From the NCBI GenBank assembly GCA_005884155.1, contig VAXD01000150.1, positions 3,694 through 9,290 on the forward strand: 5,597 bases of DNA, written 5' to 3'. The stretch comes from Actinomycetota bacterium. GTDB taxonomy: Bacteria > Actinomycetota > Thermoleophilia > Gaiellales > Gaiellaceae. The notes under the pieces were generated by a model. The model did no database searches, was not told the origin of the DNA, and worked only from the letters and a program-made list of their open reading frames with translations. The first letter of the stretch is position 1, and the number at the start of each line of letters is the position of its first letter. Shown here piece after piece: positions 1 to 5,303 of this stretch. A program made the translations under genes and the position numbers.

Positions 1-81
1 TGGCGAGATTCTTGCCAGCAATCCGCGCGCTTTCAAGGGGGGCTCTGCGCGACTACATTGCGAGCGGGCGGTCACATGTGA
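1..81 (+). other. Left edge: tail of an upstream gene or N-terminal extension of the carbamoyltransferase
   Basis: All three forward frames are open across most of this stretch. Frame 1 ends in TGA at 79-81, which overlaps the GTG at 78-80 as GTGA. That is the usual layout of a translationally coupled gene pair and suggests an upstream gene ends here. The carbamoyltransferase frame is also open to the left edge and includes a TTG at 12, so an N-terminal extension or fusion cannot be excluded. A run of six G at 37-42 is a likely place for a sequencing indel. Frame 2 before it and frame 3 after it both read like protein, so the true frame here is uncertain. Confidence 0.25.
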
Positions 82-953
82 ACGTCATCGGGATCAGCGG
101 CCTCGACAACAGCGTCTCCTTCAAGCGGCGTGAGCTGCCCGATCTTGCTCCACGGGAATACCGGATCGCCCAGGGCTTCGACTCCGCGGCCGCGCTCGTC
201 ACCGACGACGGTGTTGTCGCGGCCGTGGCCGAGGAGCGTTTCACCGGCGAGAAATCCACGGGCGCGTTTCCTCGCAACGCGATTCTGTACTGCCTTAAGG
301 CGGCTGGGCTCGAGCCCACGGACATCGACCACATCGCGCACGGGTTTGCCTACAAGCGAATGCCGTTTCACCGACAGGGGTCGCTCGAAGAGCGTCGTTA
401 CAACGAGGTCTACGCACCAGAGGTGACAGCCGGCCGAGCCGAGGAGATGTTCCCCGGCTGGGGCTCGCGCTTCCTCAGCGTCCCGCACCACATGGCCCAT
501 GCGGCTAGTGCCTTCTATCTCAGTGGCTTCGACGATGCGCTCATCGTCGTCGCGGATGGGATGGGCGAGATCGAGAGCCTCACCGTCGCCGTCGGCGAAG
601 GAGACGCGATCCGCGTGCTCCGACGCTACTCGATTCGGGAGTCGCTCGGGATCCTCTACAGCGTCTTCACGCTCTATCTGGGCTTCGAGATGATGATGGA
701 CGAGTACAAGGTGATGGGACTGGCGCCGTACGGCGATCCCGGGCGCTATCGCGACGAGATGCAGCAGGTGATCGAGCTCGGCGACGAAGGGTCGTACCAG
801 ATCCCAACGCGCGCCAAAAACACGCGGGCCGACTGGGAAACGCATAGCGGAGCCCTGCGTGCGCTGATCGAGCTGTTCGGAGAACGGCGGGAACCGGGCA
901 GCACCGGCACCGTGACGTGGCGGCCGCGGTTCAGGCAGGTCTTGAGGACGTGA
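78..953 (+). CDS. Carbamoyltransferase, NodU/CmcH family, N-terminal fragment (frameshifted)
   Basis: This is the N-terminal, Kae1/TsaD-like half of an O-carbamoyltransferase. The family uses carbamoyl phosphate and ATP to make carbamoyl-adenylate, then moves the carbamoyl group to a hydroxyl of a sugar or antibiotic. Numbered from the GTG at 78, visible motifs are the N-terminal NVIGISG strand, GFDSAAALV (33-41), EERFTGEK (52-59), the metal-site HHMAHA (137-142), VADGMGE (158-164) and EYKVMGLAPYGDP (209-221). Residues 1 to about 274 fit the family. After ERREPG the frame leaves it, and the last 17 or so residues to the stop at 953 are out of frame. The true continuation is the frame opening at 917. 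The start is chosen because the family begins with an M-N-x-x-G-I-S type strand here and because of the GTGA overlap. No strong Shine-Dalgarno is visible, and a TTG at 12 would add 22 residues. The acceptor cannot be told from sequence. Confidence 0.8.
   Translation: MNVIGISGLDNSVSFKRRELPDLAPREYRIAQGFDSAAALVTDDGVVAAVAEERFTGEKSTGAFPRNAILYCLKAAGLEPTDIDHIAHGFAYKRMPFHRQGSLEERRYNEVYAPEVTAGRAEEMFPGWGSRFLSVPHHMAHAASAFYLSGFDDALIVVADGMGEIESLTVAVGEGDAIRVLRRYSIRESLGILYSVFTLYLGFEMMMDEYKVMGLAPYGDPGRYRDEMQQVIELGDEGSYQIPTRAKNTRADWETHSGALRALIELFGERREPGSTGTVTWRPRFRQVLRT
889..916 (+). other. Frameshift site inside the carbamoyltransferase
   Basis: Family-like sequence runs in one frame up to REPG (ending at 899). 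It resumes in another frame at about 902 with HRHRDVAAAVQAGLED, matching the RH-x-D-[IV]-A-A helix that normally follows. One missing base, or two extra, near 897-905 restores a single frame from 78 to 1855. No slippery heptamer is visible, so a sequencing or assembly indel or a genuine mutation is likelier than programmed shifting. A TAG at 845-847 in the downstream frame limits how far left the shift could lie. Confidence 0.75.
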
Positions 954-1855
954 TCTTCCACGTACTGGAGCACTTCCAGCAAGTCACGGGAGCGCGTCGG
1001 CTCTGCATGGCCGGCGGCGTCGCCTTGAACTGCACGGTCAACGGGCTCATCGCCGACCGCGGGATGTTCGACGACATGTTCGTCCAGCCGGCTGCCGCGG
1101 ACGACGGATCCGCTCTGGGTGCCGCGCTCCATGTCCATCGCACGTTTGGACGCGGCGAGGAGCGAGTGAGGATGGGAATGCCCTACTGGGGCCCCGACCT
1201 GACAGAAGCTGCCATCGAGACAGCACTGGCCGCACGTCGAGACGTCAATGCGCAACGTTACGACGACGTCGACGAGCTGATCGGGGTCGCGGCCCAGCGG
1301 CTCGCGGCCGGAGAGGTCGTCGCGTGGGCGCAAGGGCGATTGGAATTCGGGCCGCGGGCGCTCGGGAACAGAAGCATCCTCGGCGATCCGCGCGACGCGA
1401 AGATGCGAGACCACATCAACGAGCTGATCAAGCAACGCGAGGAGTTCCGGCCGTTCGCTCCCGCGGTGGTGTCTGAGTCCGCGAGCGAGTACTTCGAGAT
1501 CGCAGAAGGGAAGGAGCGGTATTACCCGCACATGCTGTTCGTCGCGCAGACGCGGCCCAGGTACCGCGACCAGCTGGGCGCGGTCACGCACGTGGACGGG
1601 TCGGCCCGGCTCCAGACGGTCGACAAGAAGGAGAACCCGCGGTTCTGGGCATTGCTCAAGCAGTTCGAGGAGTTGACGGGGCTACCGGTCCTTCTAAACA
1701 CGTCCTTCAATCTCAAAGGCCAGCCAATCGTCAAGGATCCGGCAGTCGCGCTCGAGACGTTTGTCGTCTCGAACTTGGACGCACTCGTCATCGGCGATTA
1801 CGTCGTAACGCAGAGTCAGTCGGACGCGCGCTCGATCGGCGTGAGCCGGCGGTAG
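917..1855 (+). CDS. Carbamoyltransferase, NodU/CmcH family, C-terminal fragment (frameshifted)
   Basis: This carries the end of the Kae1-like domain and the whole YrdC-like C-terminal domain of the same enzyme. Numbered from the GTG at 917: LCMAGGVALNCTVNG (29-43) is the nucleotide-binding loop, GRLEFGPRALGNRSI (140-154) is the family signature, FRPFAPAV (178-185) and HVDGSARLQTV (225-235) line the carbamoyl-adenylate site, and LLNTSFN (259-265) is the conserved C-terminal motif. All expected motifs are intact. The GTG at 917 is only the first in-frame start codon and sits mid-helix, so this is almost certainly not an independent gene. Joined to the first fragment it gives about 592 residues, normal for the family. 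It ends in TAG at 1853-1855, inside the oppositely oriented acetyltransferase gene. Confidence 0.85.
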   Translation: MAAAVQAGLEDVIFHVLEHFQQVTGARRLCMAGGVALNCTVNGLIADRGMFDDMFVQPAAADDGSALGAALHVHRTFGRGEERVRMGMPYWGPDLTEAAIETALAARRDVNAQRYDDVDELIGVAAQRLAAGEVVAWAQGRLEFGPRALGNRSILGDPRDAKMRDHINELIKQREEFRPFAPAVVSESASEYFEIAEGKERYYPHMLFVAQTRPRYRDQLGAVTHVDGSARLQTVDKKENPRFWALLKQFEELTGLPVLLNTSFNLKGQPIVKDPAVALETFVVSNLDALVIGDYVVTQSQSDARSIGVSRR

Positions 1856-2337
1856 AACTCCTTTACCGGCGTGTCCAGCCCGAGCGGGACGCCGCAACGC
1901 GCGATCGGCTCGGCCGGGTTGCCCTGCACCATCGTGAGAGGAGCAACCGAGCGCGTTACGACGCTCCCAGCGGCGACGACGGCGCCGTGGCCGATTGTCA
2001 CGTTCGGCATGATGATCACGCCGGGCCCTATGAAGGCATCATCCTCGATGCGAACCGACACCCTGTCGTCGATCTCGCCGCTTCCGCTCTCCCTGTTCCG
2101 GCCACGGTGCGCGAAGTGCGCCAGGATCGTTACGCGGATGCCGACTGCGACCGCCTCGCCGATCTCGACGCGCGCGGGATACGACGGCTCGATCAGCGTG
2201 TCGAAACCGATCCAGGTTCGACGGCCGATCTTCACGCCTCGGCCACGGTGCAGCATCGGCCGAATGGTGTCCCCCTGTACAGCGCAGCCAGCTGTAAGGC
2301 GCGGTTCTTGACACCCAAGAGCCAGCTCATCGTCCAT
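1816..2337 (-). CDS. Hexapeptide-repeat (left-handed beta-helix) O-acetyltransferase
   Basis: The 173-residue protein is built of hexapeptide repeats of the [LIV]-G-x-x-x-x type, seen as GVKIGRRTWIG, ARVEIGEAVAVG, VRIEDDAFIGPGVIIM, VTIGHGAVVAAGSVVT and the closing GNPAEPI (139-145). This matches the trimeric acyl-CoA acyltransferases (NodL, maltose acetyltransferase and polysaccharide O- or N-acetyltransferases). His74, in ILAHF, sits where the family's catalytic histidine is expected. The likely reaction is acetyl transfer from acetyl-CoA to a hydroxyl or amino group of a sugar or small metabolite in the cytoplasm; the acceptor is unknown. The ATG at 2337 overlaps the end of the carrier protein gene by 11 bp, with GGAAG four bases upstream, so it is translationally coupled as the last gene of the operon. 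Its 3' end overlaps the convergent carbamoyltransferase by 40 bp. Confidence 0.85.
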   Translation of the reverse strand: MDDELALGCQEPRLTAGCAVQGDTIRPMLHRGRGVKIGRRTWIGFDTLIEPSYPARVEIGEAVAVGIRVTILAHFAHRGRNRESGSGEIDDRVSVRIEDDAFIGPGVIIMPNVTIGHGAVVAAGSVVTRSVAPLTMVQGNPAEPIARCGVPLGLDTPVKEFYRRLTPIERASD

Positions 2338-2596
2338 TCAGCTTCCGCGCCACGTACGAGGACAGGGGGCCAATCCGCGTCAGATCGTCCGGCTCAAGTT
2401 CGTCGAAATCGATCTCGAGCCCGTATCGCTCCTCGAGCGCCCCGATCAGCTCGACGATGCCGAACGAGTCGATCACGCCTTCGAGGAGGAGATCGAACGA
2501 GGCCGGGACGTCTGCCGGGGCGACACCGGTCGCGCGGAGAGGATCGTCTATTCGACCGAGGATGAATCGCTGCACGTCTGCCGTGGTCGCCTCCAC
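2327..2596 (-). CDS. Acyl/peptidyl carrier protein, DltC-like
   Basis: An 89-residue, acidic, helical carrier protein. The phosphopantetheine attachment site is Ser44 in EGVIDSFGIVELI (39-51). The DSF-x-x-x-E-L pattern is closer to DltC-type and stand-alone carriers than to the DSL of fatty-acid and most NRPS carriers. The later YGLEIDFDELEPDDL segment is the usual helix-III region. A phosphopantetheinyl transferase encoded elsewhere must activate it. The GTG start at 2596 has GAGGGGTGA just upstream, overlapping the adenylase stop codon with a gap of only 4 bp, which points to coupled translation. Placed directly behind a stand-alone adenylating enzyme, it most likely receives the activated amino acid as a thioester. 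Whether it hands that group to a membrane O-acyltransferase, as in the Dlt pathway, or to a soluble transferase cannot be seen here. Confidence 0.88.
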   Translation of the reverse strand: MEATTADVQRFILGRIDDPLRATGVAPADVPASFDLLLEGVIDSFGIVELIGALEERYGLEIDFDELEPDDLTRIGPLSSYVARKLNGR

Positions 2597-2600
2597 CAGG

Positions 2601-4172
2601 TCACCCCTCGTCGAGAAGACGGATGAGGGCTCCGCGGTCCCATTTGCCGTTGGCGTTCACCGGAAGCTCTGGCAGAAGCCGGACCTCACGCGGGACCATG
2701 TAGCCGGGAAGGCGACGCGCGAGAGCCGCTGTGAGGGCCGCGGGATTCACGCGCTCGTCGGCGACGAACGCTGCGATCCCCGAAGCTCCGCTCGGTGACG
2801 GTGGCCACCCCACGGCCACAACCGCGTCCACACCCGTCTCGTCACGAATGGCGGCTTCGACCTCCCCGAGCTCCACGCGATGGCCCAGGACCTTGATCTG
2901 GTTGTCGGATCGCCCCAGATAACGCAACGGCCCGCCTGCCGTCGCCCGCCGGACGCGGTCGCCGGTTCGGTAGTAGCAGCGTCCGTCAATCGACACGAAC
3001 GCTCGACTCGTGGTTTCGTCGTCATTCCAGTAGCCCTCCACGACCTGCGGCCCGCTCAGCAGCAACTCGCCGGCCTCGCCGAGCCGGGCCTCGCGGAGAT
3101 CGTCTCCGACCACGAGCGTGGACATCGCCCCGAGAGGATGCCCGATCGGAACGAGACCGAGCTCCGACTCGCCGTCGGAGCGGACCGGGTCCCAGCGGTA
3201 CACCGTGCACGCGATCGTGGCCTCGGTTGGCCCGTAGAGGTTCTCGAGCGTAGAGCCAGGAGCCGCCTCCAACCACGACCGCGCCGCCTCCACAGGCAGG
3301 GCCTCACCGCAGAACAGGCTCCAGCGAAGCGTCGGAAACGATGAGGCCTTCAGACTCCGCAACTGTTTCATGAAGAGGGCGATCGACGGGACGGAGAACC
3401 ACACAGTCAGCCCAGAGCGACGGATGAACCCGGCCGGGTTCAGGAGGTCCTTGTCGCTCGGACAACAGACGCACGCGCCGCTCTCCCATGCGGCGAACAT
3501 GTCGAACACCGAGAGATCGAACGTCAGATTGAACGTCTGGGAGAACCGATCGTCTTCCGTGAAGTCGTACCGCTCGGCTACTTCGTCGAGGAACGCGCGC
3601 ACGTTGGCGTGCGAGACCGCCACTCCCTTCGGGATGCCGGTACTGCCGGACGTGAAGAGCAGGTACGCGGGATCACTCGGCTCGATCAGCGCTGCCTCTG
3701 GCGCCTCCCCGCCAAGTTCGGAGACTCCGACTACATGGTGCGGCGCCCAGTCGCGGGCCCGGCCGGCGACACCCTGGTCCGGAAAGATCAGGACGAGCTC
3801 GCGATCGAGCCCTTCCAGAAGGCTGCGGAGCGACGAAGCCGCTCCTGCATCGACGATCAGAGCTTCACAGCCGGCTTGCTCGAGCATCGCCCGGTTCCGC
3901 GCGGGTGGGAACGCCGGGTTGAGCGGCACATAGCCGTGACCCCGCGCGAGCACGCCGAGGATGGCGGCGAACGCAGTGGGGCTTCGGTGGGCGAGCACGC
4001 CTGTGAGCGGCGGCCCGTTCTCGTGGGCGTGCTCCAGGAGTGTTGCCGCAATCGCGCTCGCGCTTCGTGCGAGCGCCCCATAGGTGAGCGTCGTATCGCC
4101 GACCTCGAGCGCCGGGCGGTTCGGCGAATCGGCAGCCCAACGGAAGAAGCTGGAACAGAGCCTTGGCTGCAC
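2601..4172 (-). CDS. Amino acid adenylating enzyme, DltA-like (AMP-binding, carrier protein ligase)
   Basis: A 523-residue stand-alone adenylation enzyme of the ANL superfamily. It activates a carboxylate with ATP as acyl-AMP and loads it on a carrier, surely the next gene's product. Core motifs in order: A3 LLFTSGSTGIPKG (171-183), A4 FDLS (218-221), A5 NLYGPTEATI (311-320), A6 GELLLSGPQ (368-376), A7 YRTGD (401-405), A8 GRSDNQIKVLGHRVELGEVE (420-439) and A10 NANGK with catalytic Lys510. FDLSVFDMF, TVWFSVPS and LFCGEALPVEAAR resemble D-alanine:carrier ligase DltA. Cys288 in LFCGE matches the DltA cysteine near the alanine methyl group. D-alanine or another small amino acid is therefore a reasonable guess, but unproven. 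The start is the GTG at 4172, seven bases after a strong AAGGAGC (4185-4179). The frame stays open to 4772, but upstream residues look non-coding and cross another gene. First gene of a three-gene operon; no convincing promoter could be assigned. Confidence 0.88.
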   Translation of the reverse strand: MQPRLCSSFFRWAADSPNRPALEVGDTTLTYGALARSASAIAATLLEHAHENGPPLTGVLAHRSPTAFAAILGVLARGHGYVPLNPAFPPARNRAMLEQAGCEALIVDAGAASSLRSLLEGLDRELVLIFPDQGVAGRARDWAPHHVVGVSELGGEAPEAALIEPSDPAYLLFTSGSTGIPKGVAVSHANVRAFLDEVAERYDFTEDDRFSQTFNLTFDLSVFDMFAAWESGACVCCPSDKDLLNPAGFIRRSGLTVWFSVPSIALFMKQLRSLKASSFPTLRWSLFCGEALPVEAARSWLEAAPGSTLENLYGPTEATIACTVYRWDPVRSDGESELGLVPIGHPLGAMSTLVVGDDLREARLGEAGELLLSGPQVVEGYWNDDETTSRAFVSIDGRCYYRTGDRVRRATAGGPLRYLGRSDNQIKVLGHRVELGEVEAAIRDETGVDAVVAVGWPPSPSGASGIAAFVADERVNPAALTAALARRLPGYMVPREVRLLPELPVNANGKWDRGALIRLLDEG

Positions 4173-4178
4173 GCGTGA

Positions 4179-4185
4179 GCTCCTT
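4179..4185 (-). promoter_or_regulatory. Ribosome binding site that sets the adenylase start
   Basis: The - strand reads AAGGAGC, a near-perfect Shine-Dalgarno, seven bases before the GTG at 4172-4170. It decides the start against the much longer open frame that runs upstream to 4772. Confidence 0.75.
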
Positions 4186-4210
4186 GCCCGCTGAACGTCA
4201 ACCGATCTCT

Positions 4211-4258
4211 TCAAGGGCTGGACGATTTGGCGACCCGCCTGATATCGAACTGCCGCAT
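4211..4258 (-). CDS. Possible 15-residue leader peptide before the adenylase
   Basis: An ATG at 4258 opens a 15-codon frame, MRQFDIRRVAKSSSP, ending in TGA at 4213-4211. AGGAG (4271-4267) lies eight bases before the ATG, a good ribosome binding site position. The frame ends 38 bases before the adenylase start and is in a different frame. It could be a translated leader, or chance in a GC-rich leader. No run of one amino acid codon and no clear attenuator hairpin supports a specific mechanism. Confidence 0.2.
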   Translation of the reverse strand: MRQFDIRRVAKSSSP

Positions 4259-4358
4259 TCTCCGGTCTCCTAGAGTAGTACCAGCGAAGAAATGTCGGCG
4301 AGCTCGGCGAGTTCAGGCCGAGGGCACAGTACGGGACATCGGCCTCTGCGACGTGAGG

Positions 4359-4378
4359 GTCGAGCAGCTCTGCTCGAC
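4359..4378 (-). terminator. Perfect inverted repeat at the 3' end of the small - strand gene
   Basis: GTCGAGCAG and CTGCTCGAC form a perfect inverted repeat separated by two bases, folding to an eight-pair stem with a four-base loop. The repeat touches the TAG stop (4380-4378) of the small gene. No T-rich tract follows on the - strand. It therefore resembles the U-less hairpins at gene ends in GC-rich bacteria, and could stop or stabilise that transcript before the adenylase operon. Because the sequence is symmetric it could also be a protein-binding site. Confidence 0.45.
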
Positions 4379-4632
4379 TAGGCCACGGCTGCGTCGGGCT
4401 CGTCCGGCACGACCCGAAAGAGTCGTGCGCCGGTCCGCATGCTTTCCGACCGCCCGTCGTCCCATTTGACGAGCAACTGCAGCTGGTCTGCGTAGAAGAC
4501 GGTTCCACGCACGTGAACGCCAAGCTGCGGATCGAGAAGCTCGATCCGGTCGCCGCGATTCGCCGCGCAGACGAACTCGACGTCGTCGTCAGTTGACTCG
4601 AACCGGTCCTCGGGCCTGAAAGGTGGCCGCAA
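4378..4632 (-). CDS. Small cytoplasmic protein of unknown function
   Basis: The 84-residue acidic protein has no signal peptide or membrane segment. The central part, GDRIELLDPQLGVHVRGTVF followed by LQLLVKWDDGRSESM, reads as a small beta-barrel of the SH3/KOW/Tudor style: a turn-rich start, then strands ending in VKWDDG. That fold guess rests on pattern only and I do not recognise a named family. The start is a TTG at 4632, supported by AAAGGAG (4645-4639) six bases upstream. The gene ends at a perfect hairpin about 200 bp before the adenylase operon on the same strand, so co-transcription is possible but not required. Its upstream neighbour is divergent. Confidence that it is a real gene comes from the ribosome binding site, the protein-like sequence and the hairpin. 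Confidence 0.65.
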   Translation of the reverse strand: MRPPFRPEDRFESTDDDVEFVCAANRGDRIELLDPQLGVHVRGTVFYADQLQLLVKWDDGRSESMRTGARLFRVVPDEPDAAVA

Positions 4633-4660
4633 ACCCCTCTCCTTTCTCTACCTGACAGAC

Positions 4661-4688
4661 ATCGTGACACCGTTTCGCCGGTTTTCAA
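4661..4688 (-). promoter_or_regulatory. Candidate promoter for the small - strand gene
   Basis: Reading the - strand, TTGAAA (4688-4683) matches five of six -35 consensus bases. CACGAT (4666-4661) follows after 16 bases and matches three of six -10 bases. Transcription would begin near 4654, giving a short leader with the AAAGGAG ribosome binding site. This is a weak match, offered because the gap between divergent genes must hold promoters. Confidence 0.3.
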
Positions 4689-4710
4689 GCCCGGCCCGGT
4701 CAGCGCGGTC

Positions 4711-4739
4711 TTGGGATCGTCCTCGAGACGTGTAATTAT
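4711..4739 (+). promoter_or_regulatory. Candidate promoter for the exported protein, possibly leaderless
   Basis: TTGGGA (4711-4716, four of six -35 bases) and AATTAT (4734-4739, four of six -10 bases) are separated by 17 bases. The AT-rich TAATTATT block stands out in this GC-rich DNA. The predicted transcription start falls at about 4746-4747, on the GTG start codon itself. There is no good Shine-Dalgarno, so a leaderless transcript is plausible. Confidence 0.35.
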
Positions 4740-4746
4740 TGAGCCG

Positions 4747-5184
4747 GTGAAGACGTTCGTCGTATTGATCACCGTCGTGGCGGGATTGGCCGTCGGAGGC
4801 GGCGGCGCCGCTCAGTCGGCTCAGTTCCCGCGGGCATCGCTTCAAGTGGATAGCTTCGCCACACAACTCCACCTTGAGCGGATCTACTGGGTCGGGCCGG
4901 ACGGCCAGACATACCCCGTTGACCGTTGGTACGAATGGACGGCCACAGTCACGTGGTCGCACCTTCCCGCAACCGTCGAGTCCCTGCGGATCGAAGACGC
5001 GGCCAAGGATCAGTTCGTGACGGTGGATGTCACCGGCTCGACCTCGTACACGTTCTCCGGGACCTACGCCAACGGATTCTGGGCCTTCCCGGGCGACACG
5101 ATCGGGTTCACACTTAACGCCTGTCTGAGGCCTCGAGGCCAGACATGCCTGCAGTACGTCGCGAACGCGCAAGTCCCGAACTAA
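4747..5184 (+). CDS. Exported protein of unknown function
   Basis: The 145-residue product starts with a clear Sec-type signal peptide: a Lys at position 2, a hydrophobic core (FVVLITVVAGLAVG) and a likely signal peptidase I site after Ala25 in AAQSA-Q. The mature part is about 120 residues, rich in Thr, Val, Tyr and Trp with beta-strand-like alternation (WYEWTATVTWSHLP, FVTVDVTGSTSYTFSGTY). Two cysteines in NACLRPRGQTCLQ could form a disulfide outside the cell. I do not recognise a family. The GTG at 4747 is chosen because it puts the signal peptide at the N-terminus and fits the promoter spacing. An in-frame TTG at 4711 would add 12 residues and has no ribosome binding site. There is no lipobox cysteine, so it is probably secreted or wall-associated rather than a lipoprotein. 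A second exported protein gene follows 119 bp downstream on the same strand. Confidence 0.7.
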   Translation: MKTFVVLITVVAGLAVGGGGAAQSAQFPRASLQVDSFATQLHLERIYWVGPDGQTYPVDRWYEWTATVTWSHLPATVESLRIEDAAKDQFVTVDVTGSTSYTFSGTYANGFWAFPGDTIGFTLNACLRPRGQTCLQYVANAQVPN

Positions 5185-5303
5185 CCGTTTTCGGCTAGCG
5201 CAGCATTCAACGGCGACACTCGGCCGGGGGGTCCGCTAGCGTTCTCTATCCCCCAGCGCTGAGCTCCGGTTACACGGCTCAGCACGAGACAGGTTATCCC
5301 CCG

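Noticed and set aside
889..916. Programmed ribosomal frameshift in the carbamoyltransferase
   Set aside because: There is no slippery heptamer or obvious downstream structure, and programmed shifting is not known in this family as far as I know.
72..1591. Long open frames on the - strand opposite the carbamoyltransferase (72-845 and 746-1591)
   Set aside because: They are mirror frames of a GC-rich gene. The translated sequence shows no motif, while the + strand carries full family motifs.
1871..2565. Open + strand frames opposite the acetyltransferase and carrier protein genes
   Set aside because: Arg/Ser/Pro-rich translation typical of shadow frames. The - strand products are clearly recognisable.
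4173..4772. Two-hundred-residue N-terminal extension of the adenylase in the same open frame
   Set aside because: It is low-complexity Ser/Thr/Arg-rich sequence without family similarity, it covers another plausible gene and a hairpin, and a strong Shine-Dalgarno fixes the start at 4172.
5194..5241. Two copies of GCTAGCG 34 bases apart after the exported protein gene, considered as a terminator or operator
   Set aside because: Each copy contains the palindrome GCTAGC, so the pairing is partly trivial. The spacer is long and no T tract follows.
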